The position numbers and the translations under genes were made by a program. A DNA stretch of 5,512 bases from positions 1 to 5,512 of the forward strand of contig SKXI01000157.1 in the NCBI GenBank assembly GCA_007128515.1, written 5' to 3'. The stretch comes from Halococcaceae archaeon (GTDB taxonomy: Archaea > Halobacteriota > Halobacteria > Halobacteriales > Halalkalicoccaceae). Under the pieces are notes generated by a model. That model was not told the DNA's origin, did no database searches, and saw only the letters and a program-made list of their open reading frames with translations. Positions 1 through 5,512 of the stretch are shown one piece after another (the first letter of the stretch is position 1; the number at the start of each line of letters is the position of its first letter).

Positions 1-101
1 AGCTCCGGGTGGCGGGACTGATCGAGGAGGTGAACGTGAACGGCGAGCGGGGTTACGCGACGACCGAGACGGCGGGGACGGCGCTCTCCTCGCTCCGGTA
101 G
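1..101 (+). CDS. C-terminal fragment of a probable winged-helix transcriptional regulator (5' end outside window)
   Basis: The frame starting at base 3 is open to a TAG stop at 99-101 and gives 32 residues. It begins LRVAGLIEEV, continues with NGERGYATT and ends ALSSLR. A hydrophobic 'L..AGLIE' helix end, then a short Gly/Arg turn, 'RGYATTE' and a final 'G.AL..L' helix is the pattern of the wing and last helix in many archaeal winged-helix regulators (ArsR- or PadR-like). The family cannot be fixed from so little sequence, and the DNA-recognition helix lies outside the window. The frame has the GC-rich third positions of the other genes here, which supports coding. If it is a regulator, the dyads about 245 bases downstream are possible targets, but that is inference only. 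Confidence 0.5.
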   Translation, partial: LRVAGLIEEVNVNGERGYATTETAGTALSSLR

Positions 102-344
102 GTTCGAGGGCAGGTGTGAGAGTCCCCCGCCCCGATCGGCGATCACCGGAGAGAGACCTCCCCACCGATCTCGGAGGAGAGTTCACACGGCGGAGACTTC
201 GTCGGTCTCGATGGATCGGCCGTTTCGTGCGGGTGCGTACCGAGTGGTGAAGGCTCTAGCAGTCACAGGAGGGTTTCGCGGCAGCCGGCTAAGCACACAG
301 CGCGTATCGTTCACCAGGTACTCCCCGTTCAGCCCCTGCGAATC

Positions 345-359
345 CGTCACCAGTTGACG
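345..359. promoter_or_regulatory. Inverted repeat CGTCA-N5-TGACG, candidate operator half
   Basis: Two perfect 5-base arms (345-349 and 355-359) are separated by CCAGT. The repeat abuts a second dyad at 361-379, and both lie 22 to 57 bases upstream of the ATG at 402, where a haloarchaeal core promoter would sit. A short dyad like this can occur by chance. The adjacency of the two is what makes it worth listing. No specific binding protein is recognised. Confidence 0.3.
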
Positions 360-360
360 A

Positions 361-379
361 TATGTGATCGATCCACATA
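361..379. promoter_or_regulatory. Inverted repeat TATGTG-N7-CACATA, candidate operator and core promoter
   Basis: Two perfect 6-base arms (361-366 and 374-379) are separated by ATCGATC. It is A/T-rich compared with its surroundings. Two TATA-like boxes overlap it: GATATG near 359-364, about 41 bases before the ATG, which would give a short leader; and ACATAG near 375-380, about 25 bases before the ATG, which would give a leaderless transcript. Either way, a protein bound to the dyad would cover the promoter. That is typical of repression by homodimeric winged-helix proteins, but the role here is inferred. Confidence 0.4.
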
Positions 380-401
380 GTGAGAGAGGGGTGGCTTACC
401 G

Positions 402-1253
402 ATGGAACACGCGACACCGGACGCCGAACCGCTCGTGAGTGACTACGTGGACGTGTGGAACGGGGACTACTCGAAACTGGACGTGGTCTCCGAGTCGTTT
501 TCGTTCTACTCCCCTCCCGAGGAGATCCACGGACGGGACGCGTTCGAGGCGTACCTCCGCGACCTGAACACGGCGTTCCCCGATGCCACGCTGGAGACGG
601 GCGAACCCCTCACCAGCGACGATGGTACTACGATGACGGAGTTCAGGTGGACTGGCACCCACGAGAGGGAGTTCGACGGCGTCCCGCCGACGGGAACGAC
701 GGTCGAAATCAGCGGCATGGCGACGTTCGAGATCGACAGCGGAGAAATCCTGGAAGGTCGGACGTATTTCGACTCGCCGGAGTGGCTCACGCAACTCGCG
801 GTCGACGGAGACGACACTCCCGAAGCGGACGAACGGGACGCCAAAGACGTCGTGCGGGAGTACGTCGACGCGTACAATGCAGGGGACCCCGAGCGGATCG
901 AGACGCTACTCACCGAGGGTTTCGTCGCCCACGGCTTGCCAGGGATCGACGGTGACGAACACGGCCGGGACGTATTTCTCGACTGGTTACACGCCACGTT
1001 CGGGGCGTTTCCCGATAAACAGACGAAACTAGCGGAACTCATCGCCGAGGGAGACGTGGTGGCGGCGCGGTGGCGATCGACCGCCACCCACGAAGGGACG
1101 TTCGGTGACGTTCCCGCGACGAACCGGGAGTGGACGGCAACTGCTCAGACGTTCGTTCGGGTCGACGATGGCAAACTCGCCGAGATGTGGTTTCAGCCCG
1201 ACCAACTCGGTATGCTCCAGCAACTCGGCGTTGTCGACCCCACTGGCGGTTGA
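402..1253 (+). CDS. Tandem SnoaL-like (ester cyclase / NTF2-fold) protein
   Basis: This 283-residue soluble, acidic protein has two copies of a SnoaL-like domain, at about residues 10-135 and 148-278, joined by an Asp/Glu-rich linker. The copies align almost without gaps at an offset of 143-144 residues: HGRD at 43 and 187, FPD at 59 and 203, THE at 86 and 229, VPPT/VPAT at 94 and 237, and an Asp before the closing QL.V segment at 124 and 267. The FPD, THEG.F..VP.T and D...ML.QLG pattern is that of the SnoaL-like polyketide cyclase family (NTF2-like cone fold). Members are cyclases, isomerases or of unknown substrate, so no reaction is claimed. No signal peptide or membrane segment is seen. 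The ATG at 402 is the first possible start, because an in-frame TGA lies at 381-383. A GAGAGG stretch sits rather far upstream (384-389), so the Shine-Dalgarno is weak. It appears to be transcribed alone and converges on rad50. Confidence 0.85.
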   Translation: MEHATPDAEPLVSDYVDVWNGDYSKLDVVSESFSFYSPPEEIHGRDAFEAYLRDLNTAFPDATLETGEPLTSDDGTTMTEFRWTGTHEREFDGVPPTGTTVEISGMATFEIDSGEILEGRTYFDSPEWLTQLAVDGDDTPEADERDAKDVVREYVDAYNAGDPERIETLLTEGFVAHGLPGIDGDEHGRDVFLDWLHATFGAFPDKQTKLAELIAEGDVVAARWRSTATHEGTFGDVPATNREWTATAQTFVRVDDGKLAEMWFQPDQLGMLQQLGVVDPTGG

Positions 1254-1357
1254 TACTACCGGCCCTAAGTCGTTCGATGTGGCTCTCGCCTGTAGACCGA
1301 TTCAACACGAGAGAAAAGGGGACCTCTGACCCGTCGTTCGCCACCCGCGATCTCGAC
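1254..1357. other. Convergent intergenic gap between the SnoaL-like gene and rad50
   Basis: This 104-base spacer separates two 3' ends that face each other. No gene is seen in it. Read on the minus strand, it contains CCCCTTTTCTCTC (about 1308-1320), a short pyrimidine/T run 38-50 bases past the rad50 stop. That could serve as the archaeal-type T-rich terminator of the mre11-rad50 transcript. There is no comparable T-run on the plus strand for the SnoaL-like gene. Confidence 0.5.
1308..1320 (-). terminator. Possible T-rich terminator of the mre11-rad50 operon
   Basis: On the minus strand the rad50 stop is followed after about 40 bases by four consecutive T in a pyrimidine run, preceded by CCCC. 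Archaeal termination relies on short U-tracts without a required hairpin. A four-T run is only weak support, although it is the only T-run of that length in the gap. Confidence 0.25.
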
Positions 1358-4030
1358 TCAGTCGTCGGCCGTCAGCGCGTCGGCCGTCTCCCGTTCGACC
1401 GACGACCGGTTCGACGTCGGGTCCTTCTCGACCGTGACGAGCCGATCGGCCGCCCCGATCAGCTCGTCGTCGTGGCTGACGACGACGATCTGGTCCACGC
1501 CGAGCGTCCGCATCGCCTCGATCAGCTCGACCAGCTGCCGGACGTGACCCGCGTCGAGGAACGTCGTCGGCTCGTCGAGGATCAGCGGCGGCATCGGGGC
1601 GGTCCCCTCGATGCCCTCGGCGAGCAGCCGGTAGATCGCACACCGCAGGCTGAGGTTGAACAGCGCTCGTTCGCCGCCCGAGAGCTGTTCGGGGTCGAGC
1701 GCTTCGCCGTCCTTCTGATAGACGGTGAGCTCGTACTCGCCGGTCAGCTCGATGTGGGCGTAGGAGTCGTTTCTGTACACCAGGTCGAACGTCTCGTTCA
1801 GCATCCGTTCGAGCGTCTCGACGTTTCGCTGGCGTAGCTCCGCCCTGAGGCTCGCGTACATGCTCTGGAGCGCGTCGACCTCCTCGTAGAGCGAGTCGAG
1901 CGCCTCCAGCCGGGCGGCGATCTCCTCCCGGCGATCGCGGAGCGCGTCGAGCTCGTCGAGTTCGCCGCGGACGCCGCCGATCCGGTCCCGGAGGGCTGCC
2001 TCCTCCGCCTCGAGCTCCGAGAGCTTCGCCTCGACGCGCTCGAGGTACTCCTCGGCCTCCTCCCGGTTCGCCTCCGCGCGCTCGATCCGCTCCGGGTCGT
2101 ACTCGGCTTCGAGCTCCGCGACCTGCTCGCGCTTCTCCGCCAGTCGCTCCCGGCGCTCGTCGTTCAACGCCTCCTTCGACTCGCGCCCCTCGGCGAGGCG
2201 GTCGATCTCCGTCTCGATCTCCGCGACCCGTTCGCCGAGGTCGGAGATCCGGTCGACGCGGTCGATTCGCTCGGCGAGCGCCTCTCTATCCTCGTCCAGA
2301 TCGGCCAGTTTCGTCCGGTGCTCCTCGGCGCGTTCACGCGCCGCTCGCGCCTCCTCGCGAGCCGTCTCCGCGTCGTCGTCCAGCTCCGCCGCGTTCTCCC
2401 GGAGCGTCTCGACCCGCTCGCGGTCGGCCTGGATCGAGGAGGCGCGTTCCTCGACGAGTTCCGAGAGCGTCGATCGCTGCTCGCGCAGGCGTTCGATCTC
2501 CGCCTCCGCGTCGCACAGCTCCTCCGCGGTCTCGATCTCGGTATCGAGGGCCTCGATCTCGGTATCGAAATCGGCCACGTCTCCCGCTAGCGAGTCGACC
2601 CGTTCCCGATCCGCCGAGAGCGAGTCGACGTGCGGCGAACCCTCGACGGGCTGACCGCACTCCGGGCACTTCCCCTCCGAGAGCAGCCGTTCGGCCTCGC
2701 TCACCCGCTCGCGAGCGGCTTCGAGGCTCGCACGGATCTCGGACCGCTCGTCCCGGAGCGTCTCGCGTTCGTCCTCGAGCTCGGTCAGGTACGCCTCGGC
2801 CTCACCCCGCTCGATCGGTGCGTCGGCGAACTCCGCTTCGAGTTCGGACGCTCGCTCGTCGAGTTCGCCGATCGCCGCTCTGCGCGATTCGAGCGTCGTT
2901 TCGGCCTCGTCGATGGCGTTCGAGAGCGCCTCGGCCTCCTCGCGGTTCGCCGCCGCTCGCTCCGCTCTGTCCTCCGCGCGCTCCTCGGCGGCGGACGCCT
3001 CGCTCGCAGCCTCCTGTTTCGCGAGGCTCGTCTCACGGATCGCCTCGCGGACCGACTCCACCTCGTTCTCCAGTTCGGAGCGTCGCTCGGCGATCGCATC
3101 CGTATCGGCGTCCGCGTCGAGCGAACTCTCGGCGAGCGCCTCCCGGCGCTCCTCGGCGAGCTCCTCACGCTCGTCGCGCCGCTCCCCGATCCGCTCCCGG
3201 AGCGCCTCGCGCTCGCGTTCGGTCTCGGCGATCGTCTCGCGGAGCGACTCCGCTTCTCCTTGGAGTTCCGAGAGCTCCTCCCTGCGCTCTTCGTGTTCGG
3301 AGAGCACCTCGATCGCCTCCTCACGTGTCTCCCGTGCCCGATCCCGGTTGCCCTCGAACCGTTCGATCTCCCCCTCGACCTCCGCCAGCTCGGTCTCCAG
3401 CTCGTTCAGTTTCGTCGGAAGCTCTTTCGCCTCCTTCGTCTCGATCTGAGCCCCGATCTCCGAGAGCCCGCCGCGAACGTCGCTTCGGACGTCCTCGACG
3501 CCCAGCCGTGCCTCGTTCGTCCGCTCCCTGTACTCCTCGAGCGTGCCGAGCTGGAGCAGTTCGTCGATCGTGTCCTGCCGCTCGGCCGGCGTCGCGTGGA
3601 TGAGCTTGTTCACCTCCCCCTGACGAACGTACGCGCAGTTGACGAACGCCTCGTCGTCCATCCGGAGCAGATCGGTGACCGCCCGCTCGACGTCACGAGC
3701 GCCGTCGATCGTCCCCTCGAGTGTCTCGAGCGTACACCGGGCGGTCGTCGCCCGGTCGCCCGAGAGCCGGATCCGACGGTCGAGTTCGAACGACTCCCCG
3801 CCGTGAGTGAACGAGAGCGAGACCTCACACTCCTCCTCGCCGTTCGTGATCGCCTCCTCGAGGGTACCCGAGAGCGCCGAGGCGCCGTAGAGCGCGAAGA
3901 AACACGCCTCGAGCAGCGAGGACTTCCCGCCGCCGTTCGGCCCGTGGATCACCGTCACCCCGGTGTCGAGGGCGAGGTCACAGTCGGCGTAGGGCTTGAA
4001 GTTCGAGAGGCGGAGTCGATCGATCCTCAC
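1358..4030 (-). CDS. rad50: DNA double-strand break repair ATPase Rad50
   Basis: This is the ATPase and DNA-tethering subunit of the Mre11-Rad50 complex, which binds broken DNA ends in the cytoplasm and uses ATP to open or close access to the Mre11 nuclease. At 890 residues it is close to the usual archaeal length. Order of parts: N-terminal ABC half with Walker A GPNGGGKS (30-37) and Q-loop Gln137 in YVRQGEV; ascending coiled coil about 180-450, rich in Glu/Arg/Ala; zinc hook CPEC with Cys455 and Cys458; descending coiled coil about 468-735; C-terminal ABC half with signature LSGGE (783-787), Walker B LILDE (816-820), D-loop FLD (824-826) and switch His853 in VVSHDDE. The two arms are almost equal, as needed to fold back on each other. 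All catalytic residues are present. The start is GTG at 4030-4028, chosen because the family N-terminus (I..L.L.NF..Y) begins there, a strong Shine-Dalgarno precedes it, and it overlaps the mre11 stop by four bases. Its high Glu content fits a salt-in halophile. Confidence 0.97.
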   Translation of the reverse strand: MRIDRLRLSNFKPYADCDLALDTGVTVIHGPNGGGKSSLLEACFFALYGASALSGTLEEAITNGEEECEVSLSFTHGGESFELDRRIRLSGDRATTARCTLETLEGTIDGARDVERAVTDLLRMDDEAFVNCAYVRQGEVNKLIHATPAERQDTIDELLQLGTLEEYRERTNEARLGVEDVRSDVRGGLSEIGAQIETKEAKELPTKLNELETELAEVEGEIERFEGNRDRARETREEAIEVLSEHEERREELSELQGEAESLRETIAETEREREALRERIGERRDEREELAEERREALAESSLDADADTDAIAERRSELENEVESVREAIRETSLAKQEAASEASAAEERAEDRAERAAANREEAEALSNAIDEAETTLESRRAAIGELDERASELEAEFADAPIERGEAEAYLTELEDERETLRDERSEIRASLEAARERVSEAERLLSEGKCPECGQPVEGSPHVDSLSADRERVDSLAGDVADFDTEIEALDTEIETAEELCDAEAEIERLREQRSTLSELVEERASSIQADRERVETLRENAAELDDDAETAREEARAARERAEEHRTKLADLDEDREALAERIDRVDRISDLGERVAEIETEIDRLAEGRESKEALNDERRERLAEKREQVAELEAEYDPERIERAEANREEAEEYLERVEAKLSELEAEEAALRDRIGGVRGELDELDALRDRREEIAARLEALDSLYEEVDALQSMYASLRAELRQRNVETLERMLNETFDLVYRNDSYAHIELTGEYELTVYQKDGEALDPEQLSGGERALFNLSLRCAIYRLLAEGIEGTAPMPPLILDEPTTFLDAGHVRQLVELIEAMRTLGVDQIVVVSHDDELIGAADRLVTVEKDPTSNRSSVERETADALTADD

Positions 4031-5445
4031 AGGTACTCCTCCATCGAGCGCTGGTCGTCGCCGTCGGAGCTCTCGGTCTCCCCCGACTCGCCCTCCTCAC
4101 CGCCGTCACTCGCTGCCTCGGCCTCCGAGCGCCCGACCGTCGTCGGGGCACCGTCACGGCCGTCCGCCCGGCCCCCGTCGACCGTCCCCGTGGCCTCACG
4201 AGATCCGCTCGCTTCCGACGCCGGATCGTCTTCCGCCCCCGAAACGGGGTCGGCGCCCGTCCCCGCGTTCGCCCCCTCCTCCGCCGTCGACTCGTCCATC
4301 CCCTCGAACTCGTCCAGGTCGTCGAGGCGCTCCCGAACCGTCTCGGCGACCGCGTCGCGAACCGTCGAGTCGGCGAGCTTGCTCGCCCGAACCGTCTCGT
4401 CGACCGCGCTCGCGACGGGGCTGAGCCCCATCTCCCGTACCCGCTCTCTGACCGCCTCGTCCGGGTCCGCGAACGAGACGTCGATCTCCGTACCGGAATC
4501 GTCCTCCCGCCGGTCGTACATCCGGGCGACGAGCGCGCCTCGCTCGCTCGCGTACCGCTCGACCTCGGCGGGCGTGACCGGTTCCCCCTGGCCCTCGACC
4601 CGGACGATCACGACCGCGTCCTCGACGTCGTGCTGGCCGACCTGCTCGAGGACGCGGTCGAGCCCCTCGCCCTCACCGAGGTCGACGTCACAGAAGACGA
4701 ACGACCGGGTCTCGATCCCCCGGCGGGCGATCCTGACGCCCTCTCCGGTGGCACGGTCGTCGCTTTCGTCCCCACTCGAACCGTCGTCGAACGTGACGAG
4801 GTTGTAGCCCCGGTCGTCCTCCTCGCTCGCGCTGGCGCGCTCGGTCGAGCCGGGGTAGGTGACCCACGTCTCTCCGACCCGTTGTCGTCCGGGGACGTGG
4901 TTGTCGCCGAGCAGCAGGGCGTCGAACTCGACCGTCGAGCGCGAGAGCAGTTCCTCGGTGTCCCAGTTCGCGTGGGCGAACGGCTCGAACAGGCCGTGGG
5001 AGACGAGGACGGCGTACTCGCTTTCGGCCGGTTCGAACGCGTAGGAGAGGTCGTCGCGTCGCGACTCGGGGACGTGATCCTGGCCGTAGAAGCAGACCTC
5101 GCCGACCTCGGTGCCGCTCGCGTCGAGGCGAGTCGCGAGGCCGAGGCGCTCGTAGAGGTCGAGCCACTGGTCGCTTCGGGTCCCCTCGTGGTTGCCGACG
5201 ATGGCGAGGAACGGGATCCCCGCGTCGGCGAGCGTCCGGAGCGCGTCGAGCGTTCCCAGCAGATCGACCAGGTCGGGTCTGCGGTCGTGAAAGAGGTCGC
5301 CGGCGTGGACCACCGCGTCGACGCCGTCGGCTATCGCGTCGTCGATCACCCGTTCGAAGGCGGCGAGGAAGTCGGCCCGGCGCTCGTCCCTGTGGTACTG
5401 CCGGTAGCCGATGTGGGTGTCGCCGGTGTGGATCACCCGTGTCAT
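4027..5445 (-). CDS. mre11: DNA double-strand break repair nuclease Mre11
   Basis: This is the Mn-dependent endo/3'-5' exonuclease of the Mre11-Rad50 complex. The 472 residues begin with a calcineurin-like phosphoesterase domain (about 1-225). Visible motifs are GDTHIG (Asp9, His11), HAGDLF (Asp50), GNHEG (Asn85, catalytic His86), VSHG (His150) and GDNH (Asp181, His183), followed by TYPGSTERAS. In most Mre11 proteins the last motif is GHxH, so one metal ligand is Asp here. A capping domain follows (about 235-335), then predicted helices at 340-380 that probably bind the base of the Rad50 coiled coil. Residues 383-462 form an Asp/Glu/Gly/Ser/Ala-rich linker, probably disordered. The protein ends QRSMEEYL. 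The ATG at 5445 fits the family N-terminus. It is the first gene of an operon with rad50, with no nurA or herA between them. In Haloferax the complex is known to restrain homologous recombination at breaks; the same role here is inference. Confidence 0.96.
   Translation of the reverse strand: MTRVIHTGDTHIGYRQYHRDERRADFLAAFERVIDDAIADGVDAVVHAGDLFHDRRPDLVDLLGTLDALRTLADAGIPFLAIVGNHEGTRSDQWLDLYERLGLATRLDASGTEVGEVCFYGQDHVPESRRDDLSYAFEPAESEYAVLVSHGLFEPFAHANWDTEELLSRSTVEFDALLLGDNHVPGRQRVGETWVTYPGSTERASASEEDDRGYNLVTFDDGSSGDESDDRATGEGVRIARRGIETRSFVFCDVDLGEGEGLDRVLEQVGQHDVEDAVVIVRVEGQGEPVTPAEVERYASERGALVARMYDRREDDSGTEIDVSFADPDEAVRERVREMGLSPVASAVDETVRASKLADSTVRDAVAETVRERLDDLDEFEGMDESTAEEGANAGTGADPVSGAEDDPASEASGSREATGTVDGGRADGRDGAPTTVGRSEAEAASDGGEEGESGETESSDGDDQRSMEEYL
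4030..4053 (-). other. PIP-box-like C-terminal peptide of Mre11 (QRSMEEYL)
   Basis: Residues 465-472, the last eight of Mre11, match the PCNA-interaction pattern Q-x-x-(L/M/I)-x-x-aromatic-(aromatic/L): Gln465, Met468, Tyr471, Leu472. A final Leu also occurs in archaeal PIP boxes such as that of the Pyrococcus clamp-loader large subunit (ending FDFL). The peptide follows an 80-residue low-complexity linker, the usual setting for such a tether at a protein terminus. Binding is inferred. The Glu-Glu codons also form the rad50 Shine-Dalgarno, which gives another reason for them to be conserved. Confidence 0.45.
4036..4042 (-). promoter_or_regulatory. Shine-Dalgarno of rad50 (GGAGGAG) inside the 3' end of mre11
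   Basis: On the minus strand GGAGGAG lies five bases before the GTG start of rad50 and is complementary to the anti-Shine-Dalgarno CCUCC of 16S rRNA. It is formed by the mre11 codons for Met468 (last base), Glu469 and Glu470. With the GTGA stop/start overlap at 4030-4027, it indicates reinitiation or coupled translation, which would keep the amounts of the two subunits matched. The site also supports the choice of GTG as the rad50 start. Confidence 0.8.
4060..4299 (-). other. Region encoding the acidic disordered linker of Mre11
   Basis: These codons give residues 383-462 of Mre11, composed mostly of Gly, Ser, Ala, Thr, Asp and Glu with few bulky hydrophobic residues and no recognisable fold. 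The segment joins the presumed Rad50-binding helices to the C-terminal octapeptide. Its length is likely to vary between relatives. It keeps an open frame and the GC-rich third positions of the rest of the gene, so it is not a frameshift artefact. Confidence 0.7.
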
Positions 5446-5512
5446 CCCCCGACCCTACCCCACCGCCGGCTAAAGGGGTTCTGGGAGCGGGGTGAAAGTG
5501 TGAACCGGTGGA
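5446..5512. other. Upstream region of mre11
   Basis: These 67 bases precede the mre11 ATG and run to the window edge. They hold the presumed mre11 promoter and no gene start that can be supported. A plus-strand GTG at 5493 is followed two codons later by TGA. The neighbour on this side, and whether it is divergent, cannot be seen. Confidence 0.5.
5469..5474 (-). promoter_or_regulatory. TATA-like box of the mre11-rad50 operon, leaderless start suggested
   Basis: On the minus strand TTTAGC is centred about 26 bases upstream of the mre11 ATG in an otherwise G/C-rich stretch. Haloarchaeal TATA boxes (TTTAWA-like) lie about 25-28 bases before the transcription start, so transcription would begin at or next to the ATG. 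There is also no convincing Shine-Dalgarno before it, only a G-run. Both facts fit a leaderless mRNA, common in haloarchaea. The box is imperfect and no start site has been seen. Confidence 0.45.

Larger units (their letters stand above)
102..401. other. Intergenic region without a recognisable gene
   Basis: I find no gene in these 300 bases. The longest ATG frame noticed (211-357, 48 codons) lacks the GC-rich third positions of the real genes and resembles nothing I know. The part nearest the upstream gene has weak secondary-structure potential: GTGTGA at 114-119 is complementary to TCACAC at 183-188, with a short CCTCC/GGAGG pairing between them. There is no T-tract of the kind that ends haloarchaeal transcripts, so no terminator is called. 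The right end carries two adjacent dyads and the presumed promoter of the gene that starts at 402. Confidence 0.6.

Noticed and set aside
132..139. Palindrome CCGATCGG in the left intergenic region
   Set aside because: An eight-base GC-rich palindrome is expected by chance here, and it is not positioned near a promoter.
211..357. 48-codon ATG frame in the left intergenic region
   Set aside because: Its third positions are not GC-rich, the Ser/Arg-rich product is unlike halophile proteins, and no domain or ribosome site was seen.
1130..1837. 235-codon plus-strand frame spanning the end of the SnoaL-like gene, the gap and the end of rad50
   Set aside because: It overlaps the 3' ends of two real genes in other frames and shows no domain. 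It is explained by GC-rich composition.
1480..3500. Many short near-repeats of codons (ctcgcgctc, ctcctcggc and similar) across rad50
   Set aside because: They reflect Glu-Arg-Glu heptad codons of the coiled coil, not a DNA repeat array or CRISPR: spacing is irregular and no constant unit exists.
2818..3603. 261-codon Arg/Pro/Ser-rich plus-strand frame inside rad50
   Set aside because: It is the antisense shadow of the coiled-coil repeat codons. The strongly basic, Pro-rich product is implausible in a salt-in halophile.
2630..4807. 725-codon open frame on the plus strand, antisense to rad50 and mre11
   Set aside because: It runs opposite two well-supported genes and its product is Arg/Leu/Ser-rich with no recognisable domain. 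GC-rich third positions in Glu/Arg-rich genes suppress stops in the opposite frame.
5498..5505. Octamer GTGTGAAC, the reverse complement of which (GTTCACAC) occurs at 181-188
   Set aside because: One shared octamer over both strands of 5.5 kb is within chance, and the two contexts have nothing else in common.

Overview
The window looks like chromosomal DNA from a halophilic archaeon (class Halobacteria). The signs are high GC, strongly acidic Asp/Glu-rich proteins, GC-rich third codon positions, and an Mre11/Rad50 pair with archaeal-type lengths and motifs. No genus can be assigned from the sequence alone. No mobile element, CRISPR array, tRNA or rRNA was seen.

Layout, left to right. Positions 1-101 hold the last 32 codons of a plus-strand gene, probably a winged-helix regulator cut by the window edge. 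A 300-base stretch without a gene (102-401) follows and ends in two adjacent inverted repeats (345-359 and 361-379). Just downstream is a plus-strand gene (402-1253) for a 283-residue protein made of two tandem SnoaL-like (NTF2-fold) domains. A 104-base convergent gap (1254-1357) separates it from a minus-strand operon, mre11 (4027-5445) then rad50 (1358-4030). The remaining 67 bases on the right (5446-5512) carry the likely mre11 promoter.

The dominant content is the Mre11-Rad50 DNA double-strand-break complex. Mre11 is the Mn-dependent nuclease. Rad50 is the ABC-type ATPase, with a long antiparallel coiled coil ending in a CPEC zinc hook. The two genes share a four-base GTGA overlap. The Shine-Dalgarno sequence of rad50 lies inside the last codons of mre11, so translation is probably coupled. 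A TTTAGC box about 26 bases upstream of the mre11 ATG fits a leaderless transcript.

I see no wholly new system here. The best leads are a PIP-box-like octapeptide (QRSMEEYL) at the extreme C-terminus of Mre11, set off by an acidic disordered linker and suggesting a PCNA contact; a changed metal-ligand motif in Mre11 (GDNH instead of GHxH); and the paired dyads in front of the tandem SnoaL gene, which could be regulator sites.
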